Assembly: GCA_030587435.1 (NCBI GenBank) | Contig: JAUQZC010000109.1 | Span: 1-17,807 of the forward strand | Direction of reading: 5' to 3' | DNA from: Candidatus Baldrarchaeota archaeon | GTDB lineage: Archaea > Asgardarchaeota > Baldrarchaeia > Baldrarchaeales > DXJG01 | Length of the DNA: 17,807 nt | Part shown: positions 1-8,135 of the stretch, one piece after another | Layout of the letters: every line of letters starts with the position of its first letter | Position numbering within the stretch: position 1 is the first letter of the stretch | Position numbers and translations under genes: made by a program | Notes under the pieces: generated by a model | Told to the model about the DNA's origin: nothing | The model's input: only the letters and a program-made list of their open reading frames with translations | Database searches by the model: none

Positions 1-7
1 TCTTACT

Positions 8-1945
8 TTGCGATGTAAGTTAGCTGGTGCGCGCCATTTTAGTTTTAAAAAACTACTCACTTGGCTGAGGAACCATTTCTTCTTAGATATTAAAAAAGTG
101 CTCTTCAAATTAGTTAATAAAGACGTCGAAGATCATCTTATTATATGCACTTCGATTTTTCTTTTTTCATTAAATATTATGTTTGGCTATTACTATATCT
201 TTAAATCTTTTGCGAATCGTATCTTTATAGTTAATGATGTAGCGATGTATATATCGCTTATGCAATCGATTGGACATGGTACATGGCCTACTGAAGATTT
301 GCTATTAAGTGGAAGACTTCTCGGTTTTGATTTGAATAGCATAATTAGAACAAATGCCTTCGTCTTTTATGGCATAATTGCACAAAATGCAAGCTTAGGA
401 CCAAAAATCATTTATCTCATAATTATAATTAATGCATTTAATCACGTTTTTTCATATCTATTAACATTACAAATACTTAAATTTCTCATAAGAGGAAAGA
501 GTATTCCCAAAATTGCTATTATTTTTACATTTCTATCGTTTTCACTTGGAACTCCCTGGTCTTTAATAATGTGGATTTCATCCAATTTTGATCCAAATCT
601 GAATATAGATGTAGCGATAGTAGAAATCGTAACATCGGATAAAAAGTGTATACTTAGGATCCCAGGCTTGAGTAGAGACTCACTTATGTTGGCATTTCAC
701 CATAACGCGGCATATAATGTATTTTTATTTTTCATCCTTTTATATCTAATTTTCTTCGATAAAAACAAGCAAAGAAGCGTAAATATAAATGAGTCTGTAC
801 TGATTATGCCCAACAGGAAATTGTTGGAATTCTTTTTCGTTTTGTTCTTCATTGCATACCTATCACTAACACATCTAGGAATAGCCATACATTTCTTAAT
901 ACCTATGTTTATCTTCCTTTTTGTTACTACAACAATAGATAAAGGAAACTTTAATGGAAGAAGGGTAGTACTCTCATCTTTTATTCTTACTATAATATCG
1001 TTAATAATTATCTATTTTGTGCAGTATATCTATTTCCTTCCTAAAATTTATAAAATAAGTTTTAAGCTTATAGAAATCCACTTGCTTTTACTTATTGTAA
1101 AGGATTTATTAATTTATTATAATACCTATTTGCTATTTGGTTTTTTAGGCTTGATCGAAATATTCAAAGCATTAAATAAAAAGGATGATAATTATTGCAG
1201 AGTTTATATTTTATTATTAATACTATTTTTCTTTCAATTTTTGGAACTATTATTTTTCAATTTCTATAGAATAATTGGAAAACAAATATATTTTATGGAT
1301 TATTTCCCTTGGTTTTCTTTTCACATTACAACAACAATAATTTCTGGTGTCTTTCTGGGAACTCACCCCATTAAATTAAAAACGTTAATATTTAAGAAAG
1401 ACAGTCTTAAACAAATTAAGATGCGTAAATATCGTCTTTTGAGAGTTACTGCATGCATTGCAGTCTTACTTCTTTTGTTAAACGTTTTAGACGCTGCAAT
1501 CAATATTTGTGTAATATTTTCAACAAATATAGGGAAGTTTTATTATGAACACTACGGTCGAGCTATATTGGTTGACAAATATGAGTTATCTGCCTATAAT
1601 TGGATATACTATAACACTCCAGTAGACAGCGTTTTCTTAGCTTCAATTGACAATTGGGAGTTAGCAGCATTAGCAGGAAGGGCTCTTGTTTATGCTGGAT
1701 ATCGAATTAATAAAACATATGAACGTTATATTGATGTAGTTAACTTTTTTACCTCATCCAATGAAAGTTTTTTGCTTCATATCATAAAGAAGTATAATGT
1801 GTCATATGTCTTCATAACAACTGAAGATGTTAAAAAATACGGTAATTCAACTCTTAATATTCTTTTAAACAGTTCCTTTTTTGAATTGGATTTTTACAAC
1901 AAAGAAACATTTGTTTTTAGGTATAAGTATCTTCAGCACGTCTAA
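8..1945 (+). CDS. GT-C-like polytopic membrane protein, probable lipid-linked sugar glycosyltransferase (start uncertain)
   Basis: About 645 residues. A charged N-terminus leads into a first membrane segment near residues 43-65, followed by many more hydrophobic segments up to about residue 510, then a soluble C-terminal domain (about 525-645). The loop after the first membrane segment carries an acidic residue (D77 in IVNDVAMY), where GT-C enzymes usually have their catalytic or metal-binding Asp/Glu. The C-terminal part (AYNWIYYNTPVDSVFLAS, then LAGRALVYAGYR) resembles the extracytoplasmic domain of archaeal GT-C proteins. I recognise the general type, not a named family. GT-C enzymes use polyprenyl-phosphate sugars on the outer membrane face, and that role here is inferred. 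The frame is open to the left window edge, so the gene may begin upstream. TTG at 8 and GTG at 98 are possible starts without a convincing Shine-Dalgarno site. It converges on the next gene. Confidence 0.6.
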   Translation: MRCKLAGARHFSFKKLLTWLRNHFFLDIKKVLFKLVNKDVEDHLIICTSIFLFSLNIMFGYYYIFKSFANRIFIVNDVAMYISLMQSIGHGTWPTEDLLLSGRLLGFDLNSIIRTNAFVFYGIIAQNASLGPKIIYLIIIINAFNHVFSYLLTLQILKFLIRGKSIPKIAIIFTFLSFSLGTPWSLIMWISSNFDPNLNIDVAIVEIVTSDKKCILRIPGLSRDSLMLAFHHNAAYNVFLFFILLYLIFFDKNKQRSVNINESVLIMPNRKLLEFFFVLFFIAYLSLTHLGIAIHFLIPMFIFLFVTTTIDKGNFNGRRVVLSSFILTIISLIIIYFVQYIYFLPKIYKISFKLIEIHLLLLIVKDLLIYYNTYLLFGFLGLIEIFKALNKKDDNYCRVYILLLILFFFQFLELLFFNFYRIIGKQIYFMDYFPWFSFHITTTIISGVFLGTHPIKLKTLIFKKDSLKQIKMRKYRLLRVTACIAVLLLLLNVLDAAINICVIFSTNIGKFYYEHYGRAILVDKYELSAYNWIYYNTPVDSVFLASIDNWELAALAGRALVYAGYRINKTYERYIDVVNFFTSSNESFLLHIIKKYNVSYVFITTEDVKKYGNSTLNILLNSSFFELDFYNKETFVFRYKYLQHV

Positions 1946-1948
1946 ATG

Positions 1949-1996
1949 TTTTTTAGTCTACACAACTACTTAATGTAATAGGCATTAACAATGCCT
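1949..1996 (+). terminator. T-tract plus short perfect hairpin after the membrane protein gene
   Basis: A T6 run at 1949-1954 directly follows the stop codon. At 1980-1996 there is a perfect 7-bp inverted repeat, AGGCATT-AAC-AATGCCT. Archaeal termination depends mainly on T-tracts, and the hairpin may protect the 3' end. Two convergent genes end here, so the element could serve either strand. Confidence 0.35.
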
Positions 1997-2060
1997 CTGC
2001 CTAATTATAACTTACTGAAGACATTTTTAGGCTTCAAAAATTCAAATTAATTTGGCCTAT

Positions 2061-2110
2061 AACTGTTCAGACAGTTAAATACGATAAGAATTAATAATCG
2101 TGTTGAACAG
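2061..2110. repeat. nested inverted repeats between convergent genes
   Basis: AACTGT-TCAG-ACAGTT (2061-2076) is a perfect 6-bp hairpin. It overlaps an alternative fold with outer arms CTGTTCA (2063-2069) / TGAACAG (2104-2110) and inner arms ACGAT (2081-2085) / ATCGT (2097-2101). It may be a 3'-end structure of one of the converging transcripts. Confidence 0.35.
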
Positions 2111-2155
2111 CTAAGTGAAGGCTTAAATTTCGTAGCTAATTTTATATTTTTAGCT

Positions 2156-3208
2156 TCAGATTATATCTAGGATGCTTCTAATTAATTTAGGGACGTTTTC
2201 CTCCCAGAATTTCGGTTCAGGCTTAGGTATTAAGCCCATAAAAGCTTTTAATATTCCATTTGCAAAAGCCTTCGGGTTTGGTTGTGTAAGATAATATCTT
2301 TTGGATGGTAGATAATTTGTTGCAACAATGGGTTTACGCAAGGCAGCGTATTCAGAAATTTTTGTCGAATCTTCGTCATTATACCACGATTTCGGGAAGG
2401 TTGAAGTCCTAGGAGCTAAACAAACATCTGCAATATTTATCCAGTTAGGTAACTCTTTGTAGTTCACTTCACCAGTAACTATGTAATTTGAAATGCCTCT
2501 CTTTTCAAGATAGCGTTCTAATTTGTTTTTAGTAAAGTCTTTAGCACGTTTACTAGGACCCACAATTATTAACAATGAATCAGGTACTTCTGATTCTACA
2601 TATTTCCAACTTTCAATTAATAAATCAAGACCATAAATCTCTCTCAGTCTCCACCTTCCTACGAATATTGCAATCTTATCGTAACCTGTCAAACCTAGTT
2701 TTTCCTTAAACTCTTCTGCATCAACTGTTGGTTTAAAGCTTTTTGGTGGGTAATTTGGAATCTTTATGACGTTCTGTGCTCCATATGATAAGACTAATCT
2801 TTTTAGTGGCTCATTTGGAACAATTATCAGTTTTGATTTAGAAATTATCGTTCTCTCAGCTATTAATGAGAATTTTGATAAATAGCCCATCCTCATATAT
2901 GGCAACTCTTCATGAACAGGTGTCGGGTAGTCAATAATGTCAATTTTATTGAATTGTGGTGAAAAGATTGGAAGAATTCTTCCATCAATAAAATTTAGAG
3001 AGTTCTCAATATGAGAAAGATTAAATATCAGATTTAGAGTTGCTAAACCGACCATTACCTTCGGGGAAAAATTAATCATGCCAACCTTGACGATAGGCTC
3101 TCTTACGCACACGTTAAAGAACTCTTTCAAAGTATTAATAATCTTTACATTTCTTGTTAAAAGTCTATTATGAGTATAAAAATATATTAAATTCTTTTTT
3201 TTCTCCAT
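2156..3208 (-). CDS. GT4-like GT-B glycosyltransferase
   Basis: 350 residues, the usual size of a stand-alone GT4 enzyme; no membrane anchor is obvious, so it is probably cytoplasmic or membrane-peripheral. The N-terminal half is divergent. The C-terminal Rossmann half is clear: IFVGRWRLREIYGLDLLIES (about residues 181-200), a SLLIIVG strand, a YIVTGEV segment, and the acceptor-end loop DSTKISEYAALRKPIVAT (about 281-298). In that loop the second Glu of the GT4 E-x7-E motif is kept (ISEY) but the first position is Asp. It would transfer a sugar from a nucleotide-sugar donor to a growing glycan; the sugar cannot be told from sequence. The ATG at 3208 has an AGGGAT box just upstream, and an AT-rich TATA candidate lies at about 3281-3297. 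It is transcribed alone, divergent from the next glycosyltransferase gene. Confidence 0.8.
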   Translation of the reverse strand: MEKKKNLIYFYTHNRLLTRNVKIINTLKEFFNVCVREPIVKVGMINFSPKVMVGLATLNLIFNLSHIENSLNFIDGRILPIFSPQFNKIDIIDYPTPVHEELPYMRMGYLSKFSLIAERTIISKSKLIIVPNEPLKRLVLSYGAQNVIKIPNYPPKSFKPTVDAEEFKEKLGLTGYDKIAIFVGRWRLREIYGLDLLIESWKYVESEVPDSLLIIVGPSKRAKDFTKNKLERYLEKRGISNYIVTGEVNYKELPNWINIADVCLAPRTSTFPKSWYNDEDSTKISEYAALRKPIVATNYLPSKRYYLTQPNPKAFANGILKAFMGLIPKPEPKFWEENVPKLIRSILDII

Positions 3209-3679
3209 TTCATATCCCTTGTATTCCCTTTTACTTCGGTTATAAGTTACGATGGGGTAGTGATAACTCTGATAATGCCTTTAATTTTTAAATTTTTTCG
3301 TCTCTGTAAAATGTATGATTCCATTGAAGCCAACTTTGGTCGTGAAATTGATTACAGACGGGTCATTTATGTTGCCATGAAACTCATCGACGGAGATAAT
3401 CTTTTCCCATATTTTTGTTCGAATTTTTAAGGTTACAATAAGGGTGCAAATTTAGTGAATGATGGTTATATTGTTTTGTTGGTTAATATCCTCAAAACCT
3501 GCGAAATTGCTTGGTTTAGTTAATTGTCTCATCAAAGCAACTATAATGGTAGGTAACTTCACAGGTGATTAAACGTGTTACCTTCAGTTAATCTTTGGTT
3601 ATAACTTTAATTTATATAAGTTTATATATAATTAGAGACAGCTATAGAAATTGCCATGTTTATGATGAGTTAAGTTCTA
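3209..3679. promoter_or_regulatory. 471-nt divergent intergenic region with promoters in both directions
   Basis: Two glycosyltransferase genes diverge here. For the plus gene, TATA-like TTTATATAA (3611-3619) and TTTATATATA (3621-3630) lie 50-70 nt before the ATG at 3680. For the minus gene an AT-rich stretch at 3281-3297 is the likely TATA. An inverted repeat AGGTAAC-N19-GTTACCT spans 3551-3583, just upstream of the plus TATA boxes. A short open frame lies at 3275-3430 and a weaker one at 3459-3572. No RNA gene was recognised. Confidence 0.5.
3275..3430 (+). CDS. possible 51-codon small ORF, unrecognised
   Basis: An ATG-initiated frame inside the divergent promoter region. Its second half has protein-like composition (REIDYRRVIYVAMKLIDGDN). 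There is no Shine-Dalgarno site, and its 5' end overlaps the presumed promoter of the minus-strand glycosyltransferase. It could be a small protein, a remnant of a decayed gene, or chance. No family recognised. Confidence 0.15.
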   Translation: MPLIFKFFRLCKMYDSIEANFGREIDYRRVIYVAMKLIDGDNLFPYFCSNF

Positions 3680-4837
3680 ATGTGCATAGTCACGTCGCTT
3701 GAGGGCAAGGTGTTGGGTTTGACGTCTAACATTATTGTTTTAAGCGATTCAGCAAAGTACGATTATGGCTCTGCTAGGCCTTCTTTATTGTTAGCCGAGA
3801 AGTTGTCTTTAGACGGGTTTAGAGTATTTTTTGTATCTTCTTCTATTGGGCCATCTATAAGGGAGAAACTTACATGTTGTGGGGCTGTCCCAGTTGACTT
3901 AAGATTTAAGGAGATTTTTAAGGATGCTTCTAAGAATATGTTTTTGTCATGGAGTTTTGAGAACTTTTTTAGGTTTTTCGCTAGGAGATATAAGGAAGCT
4001 GTGTTTAGCAATGTTAATGACGTTATGATTGTTTTGAATTTTAGTAGTTTTGGTATTGTCGATGCAGATGTTTGGTATGCCCAAGGCCCCTTCTTCTCAG
4101 CTTTTTCGGATATTGACTGGAGAAGCTATCCTTTCCATTATTTTGTGTTATCTAAATATCTTTCACCTTTTGTGAGGTTTCTTGACCTTAAACACGTGAG
4201 AGATATGAAAAAATCAAGTAAATTCATTATTGCAAATAGTAGGTTTACGGCTTCTATGTATAGGGATTTGGGTGTTAAAGTGGATTTTGTTATTTATCCT
4301 CCGCTGGACACAGGCTTGTTTAAGCCGAGCACAAATAATCCTGTGGAGGATTATATTTTAACATACATTGGAAAGGAAACTGATTTTCGAGTGTTAAACG
4401 TGATCGCAAAGAAAGGTGTTAAGATTTACGCCTTTGGTTCAAAAGAACAAATTCTACCTGAACCCTTGAGACGAAACTGCTTCTTTATTTTTCTTGGTAG
4501 AGTTTCGATTGAAAGTTTGGTGGATTTGTATTCGAACGCTCTTTTTACCCTATTTCCTTTTACACACGAGCCTTTTGGGTATATTCCTGTGGAAAGCATG
4601 GCATGTGGAACTCCCGTTTTAACATATAGTAAGCATGGACCTTCGGAGACTGTCATTGACGGCAAAACTGGTTGGTTAGCTAAGAATAGGAGGGAAATCG
4701 TTGATTTGGCTTTAAAGATTTGGAGAGAGGGTTATTCAAAAGAACTTAGAAGAAATAGTAGAGAAAGAGCCCTTAAGTTTGATATAATCAGGATATATTC
4801 CATTTGGAAGAAGGTCTTGAACTTGCTAATACTATAG
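3680..4837 (+). CDS. GT4 family glycosyltransferase with canonical E-x7-E motif
   Basis: 385 residues, normal GT4 length. The N-terminal Rossmann domain begins at NIIVLSDSA (about residue 17) and includes GSARPSLLLAEKLS. The C-terminal domain has FFIFLGRV, then the donor-phosphate motif EPFGYIPVE (exact E-x7-E) followed by SMACGTPVLTYSKHGPSE and VIDGKTGWL. It resembles retaining mannosyl- or glucosyl-transferases of the ALG11/PimB type, but donor and acceptor are unknown. ATG 3680 lacks a good Shine-Dalgarno site. GTG at 3710 follows GAGGG (3701-3705) and would still keep the whole first beta-strand, so it is a credible alternative start. The coding strand is T/G-rich, unlike the A/C-rich fused gene at 8136-11316. 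Its stop overlaps that of the convergent gene within the palindrome CTATAG. Confidence 0.85.
   Translation: MCIVTSLEGKVLGLTSNIIVLSDSAKYDYGSARPSLLLAEKLSLDGFRVFFVSSSIGPSIREKLTCCGAVPVDLRFKEIFKDASKNMFLSWSFENFFRFFARRYKEAVFSNVNDVMIVLNFSSFGIVDADVWYAQGPFFSAFSDIDWRSYPFHYFVLSKYLSPFVRFLDLKHVRDMKKSSKFIIANSRFTASMYRDLGVKVDFVIYPPLDTGLFKPSTNNPVEDYILTYIGKETDFRVLNVIAKKGVKIYAFGSKEQILPEPLRRNCFFIFLGRVSIESLVDLYSNALFTLFPFTHEPFGYIPVESMACGTPVLTYSKHGPSETVIDGKTGWLAKNRREIVDLALKIWREGYSKELRRNSRERALKFDIIRIYSIWKKVLNLLIL
4832..4837. other. CTATAG palindrome containing the stop codons of both convergent genes
   Basis: On the plus strand TAG at 4835-4837 ends the 3680-4837 gene. On the minus strand the complement of CTA at 4832-4834 is TAG and ends the other. 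The two coding regions overlap by 6 bp, so there is no room for a separate terminator between them. Confidence 0.95.
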
Positions 4838-6019
4838 TTTAGATAAATAGAGTTTTATGTGCTTTTGTGCAATTTTTTGCCATTCCCTTAGTTTAGCCTT
4901 TTTTCTTAAGTTTTGCATTAGCTTTTGTCTTAGATCTTTATCTGTTGTGAGTGTCTTAATTGCCCTGGCTAGAGATTCTTTGTCCCCTGGCGGTACAATT
5001 ATTGCGTCTACTCTGTTTTTAAGTTCTGATGAGAATTTTGGAATGTTTGTACATATTATTGGTTTTCCATAGCCCATTACTCTGGCTAGCACTCCACTTG
5101 CTTCGTAGAAATAGTCTTTATACGGTAGAACGATAACATCTGCATTTCCTAATAGTTTGTTTAATTTGTTTTCAGGGATAAATTTGTTTTTAAGTTCAAT
5201 TACCTCTTCTAATCGGTATTTTTTGATAATGCTTTTTATTTTCATGTAATAGTTTGCATCGTCTCCTATGTGCGGTGAACCTGCTATTATAACTTTAAGT
5301 TTCCCTTTAGTTGTTTTGTCTAGTATGTTTACAGCTTCTATGAACTCCTCTATTCCCTTATTTCTCCTTATGAATCCCGTAAAAAGAAATTTTATTTTTT
5401 CATTTTCGGTTCGTGTCGTTTTTTTTCCGAAAATAGGCGTATCAACTCCGTGAGGAATTACTACTATTTTCTTTTTATACTTTTGGTTAATTCTTTCGAA
5501 AAGTTTTCTTTTAACATTAGAATTATGGACAATTATGGTGTCCGATATCTTTGCAAGTAGTTTGTAGTGTATGGTGTAGATGATGTCTAGAAGTGTGATT
5601 AAAATTTTCGTTTTTATTCTTTTTTCTATAGAAAAGTATATGTTTAGTGTTTTCTTTGTTACTACTCCGTGTAGGGTTACTATTGTTCTCATTCCTAATA
5701 GTTTTGCTGCGATTAGTAGGAGTGTAACCAATAATTGTGTTACTAGTGGGTTTTTTATCCACGTGTAACCGAGTTGCAGGTGTAATAGTTTCTTTTTGTT
5801 TTTGATTAACTTAATGATTAAAGTTAGGAAAGAAAGTGGATTATTATAGTCCCATGCTTCAATTATTTTTAGTTTTGTTTTACTTTTGTATATTTTGCTT
5901 GCTTCTTTGTTAGCTAGAATTACCAGCGAAATGTACTTTCCTATTTCACTGTATAGTTTATGTGAGTATATTGCTATACCTGTACGTAATGGTGGCAGTG
6001 GAGCTACAACTAAAATCAT
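4832..6019 (-). CDS. GT4-like glycosyltransferase of the glycine-rich-loop subgroup, last gene of the operon
   Basis: 395 residues. Visible features in order: N-terminal APLPPLRTGIAIYSHKLY glycine loop (residues 6-23), HLQLGYTW, TIVTLHGVV, the IIVHN...VIPHGVDTP hinge, TGFIRRNKGIEEFIEAV, and EASGVLARVMGYGKPIICT near the C-terminus. Aligned on the GKPII end, neither Glu of the canonical E-x7-E motif is in place (Tyr and Arg instead), as in the GT4 half of the fused gene upstream. The two share enough landmarks to be paralogues. No membrane helix is evident apart from a hydrophobic patch near residues 90-120, so it may associate with the membrane. The ATG at 6019 lies 10 nt after the DUF2079 stop, and its GAGGTTT box (6024-6030) touches that stop, indicating translational coupling. 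Sugar specificity is unknown. Confidence 0.85.
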   Translation of the reverse strand: MILVVAPLPPLRTGIAIYSHKLYSEIGKYISLVILANKEASKIYKSKTKLKIIEAWDYNNPLSFLTLIIKLIKNKKKLLHLQLGYTWIKNPLVTQLLVTLLLIAAKLLGMRTIVTLHGVVTKKTLNIYFSIEKRIKTKILITLLDIIYTIHYKLLAKISDTIIVHNSNVKRKLFERINQKYKKKIVVIPHGVDTPIFGKKTTRTENEKIKFLFTGFIRRNKGIEEFIEAVNILDKTTKGKLKVIIAGSPHIGDDANYYMKIKSIIKKYRLEEVIELKNKFIPENKLNKLLGNADVIVLPYKDYFYEASGVLARVMGYGKPIICTNIPKFSSELKNRVDAIIVPPGDKESLARAIKTLTTDKDLRQKLMQNLRKKAKLREWQKIAQKHIKLYLSKL

Positions 6020-6029
6020 TGTTAAACCT

Positions 6030-8042
6030 CTAGGGATATACTTCTATTTGTTTCAGTTTTATGTAGTCGAGACATATTGTGACTGCGGCTCCCGTGCCGA
6101 CTCCTCGGAAATCAAATATATCTGGATACGTTATGTTCAAGGTTAATGTTATTCCTATCCATTTTCCGTTTTCCGTTTCAAGAATTTTTACAGTTTTATT
6201 TAAAATTGTTATGCCTTCAATGCATGCATGAATATTTAATGTAAGCACAGGACCATAGCTGTTAATGCTGTTTTCTCCTATGATTTTTATTTTAAAGAAT
6301 AGATTGTATTTTCCTGGTGATAGGGCTACGTATAGGCCGTACCAGAGAATCGAGTTGTTTTTTGGATTTTTAAAAGTTAGAACATATTTGTTTGTAGAGT
6401 TTTCCACTTTACTTAGACATCCTTTGTAATGTTTTATATTTTTATAACTATATGTTTTTTCTATGGGAACATAAAGAACCGGTGTTCCGTTATAATTCTT
6501 TTTTAGTAGTATGATTCCATCTGTTGATGCATATACTCCATACTTTCCTGAGTTGATGAGTGCTTGGAATATGTCACTATAGCGAAAGTTTTTGTTTGGG
6601 ATAAACATGTAAAATTCTGGGCGACTTACATCCCCGATTGCGTAGTCAACCATATATGTTAAGTTTGGTGGGATCCAAACAAAGGCATGCACCCTGTGCG
6701 CCACGTGGGGGAAGATATTGTCTTGAGCCAAAATGGAAGCATTATCTGGAACATAAGATAAAATTTTTCTTAAATAGTATGTATGACGATTGGGTACGGG
6801 TAAAATGTATGTGTAAGTGACTTCTGAAAACGGTATTGGTTTAGGTAATGTAAATAGACCAAGAATAGTTGAAATAATTGATGCTATTGTTGCTAGTTTT
6901 ACCATTTCTTTCTTGCTTAGTTTTCTGTATAATTTTTTTCCTACAAAAAACGCCTTTCTTGCGGGTAATCTGGTGCTAGAGACTTCTGTGATGTTCTTAT
7001 AACCTTTAATTGCCGCAAAAAGCAGGAAAGGAGCGTATAAAGCCCCGTACTGGTATCTTAGTTGGTAGTATGGTGGGTATCGTGAAAGAAAAATAACAAC
7101 TATCCAAGGTAGACTTGGTATTAGTTCTAATGGTGCAAAAAAAGGTAAAAATAGTAGCGGGAATGTTACTACAAGTATCCAAATTAATTTTGTTTGGATA
7201 TCATAAGACAACGCCTTTATTACTTTGTACGGATTTAGTAGTCCTAGTATAATTTCGTAAATGTTTGAACCTAAATCGGGCCAGTTTGGAGTTTTTGAGA
7301 AAGGCGTCGTTCCAAACACGCTAATGATTTTTACAACTACTTCAAAATAAATTGTTATTAGCATCATAAAGACTATACTGTTGAATACGTGATTTCTGAT
7401 CTTAGGGGTTATTGTTTTTACTCTTAATATGTTTTTCCCGTATTTTATGAACGAGGCGTAGAAAAAGGTAGAGAAAACTAGGGCTATCGATGCGAAGTCT
7501 AGGATTGTTAGCGCAAAAATTAATGTTAAATAGAATTTGTTGAACTGTTCTTTTTCCAAATAAAAAAATGCTGAAAAGAATACTATAGGGAAAAACGATT
7601 CTAAATGAAAATCATATAGGTTTGCCGCTATTATGGGGGGATAAATAAGATATATTATTGAGAATGCTAACGCTATCTCATGTTTTTTTGTTATTTCTTT
7701 TGCTAATTTGTAAAGTGGTATTGCTGCTAATCCTAGAAGGAATGACTGAAATATTAACAGTGTGTAAGCATAGGGGAATAGATAATATAATATTAAGATT
7801 AAAAACATTATTGGGGAAAAGTGCACACCAAAGAAGCTTCCTTTTTCAGATATTCCCAAGTCTGGCGTTTCAAAGAAAAACTTGCCAGCATGTATAGTGG
7901 TCCAAAATGCTTGCATAAATATTCCAAGATCATATGCAAATGTTAGAAAAGCTTCATGTTTAAGGCATGTAAAAACTGAAAGAATAATAGAATATATTAT
8001 GGCCAGTTTCTTGGCAGCTTCATAATCTTTATCTTTTTTCAA
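6030..8042 (-). CDS. DUF2079 family multispanning membrane protein (predicted GT-C glycosyltransferase)
   Basis: 670 residues. The N-terminal signature is that of DUF2079 (PF09852): AYDLGIFMQAFWT (D38 in the first outer loop), GVHFSPIMF (H74), and NLYDFHLESF (D144, H146, E148), between hydrophobic segments that continue to about residue 405. The last 250 residues are mostly extracytoplasmic; the final portion (SPGKYNLFFKIKIIG... onward) looks like a beta-rich carbohydrate-binding-type domain. DUF2079 proteins are thought to be related to GT-C enzymes that transfer sugars from lipid-phosphate donors; no substrate can be assigned. Translation starts at TTG 8042, supported by a GGGGGG Shine-Dalgarno run (8051-8056) 8 nt upstream; no in-frame ATG lies between the upstream stop and this codon. 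It follows the fused GT by 93 nt and is coupled to the downstream GT4. Confidence 0.88.
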   Translation of the reverse strand: MKKDKDYEAAKKLAIIYSIILSVFTCLKHEAFLTFAYDLGIFMQAFWTTIHAGKFFFETPDLGISEKGSFFGVHFSPIMFLILILYYLFPYAYTLLIFQSFLLGLAAIPLYKLAKEITKKHEIALAFSIIYLIYPPIIAANLYDFHLESFFPIVFFSAFFYLEKEQFNKFYLTLIFALTILDFASIALVFSTFFYASFIKYGKNILRVKTITPKIRNHVFNSIVFMMLITIYFEVVVKIISVFGTTPFSKTPNWPDLGSNIYEIILGLLNPYKVIKALSYDIQTKLIWILVVTFPLLFLPFFAPLELIPSLPWIVVIFLSRYPPYYQLRYQYGALYAPFLLFAAIKGYKNITEVSSTRLPARKAFFVGKKLYRKLSKKEMVKLATIASIISTILGLFTLPKPIPFSEVTYTYILPVPNRHTYYLRKILSYVPDNASILAQDNIFPHVAHRVHAFVWIPPNLTYMVDYAIGDVSRPEFYMFIPNKNFRYSDIFQALINSGKYGVYASTDGIILLKKNYNGTPVLYVPIEKTYSYKNIKHYKGCLSKVENSTNKYVLTFKNPKNNSILWYGLYVALSPGKYNLFFKIKIIGENSINSYGPVLTLNIHACIEGITILNKTVKILETENGKWIGITLTLNITYPDIFDFRGVGTGAAVTICLDYIKLKQIEVYP

Positions 8043-8135
8043 TCTTAAAGCCCCCCGTACGCTTACCTACATTTTTATGAAATTTTATTGTATTATTGGT
8101 AGCTCAAAGGTTTTGGAAAACATGTAAGTTTATGT

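Noticed and set aside
3415..3428. GTTCGAAT resembling a tRNA T-loop
   Set aside because: No flanking GGG/CCC stem, anticodon arm or acceptor stem could be found around it.
3459..3572. 37-codon plus-strand frame in the divergent promoter
   Set aside because: No ribosome-binding site, no recognised similarity, and it overlaps the inverted repeat and promoter; too short to support.
3662..3668. ATGATGA resembling a C box of a C/D sRNA
   Set aside because: No matching D box (CTGA) or C'/D' pair at suitable distance.
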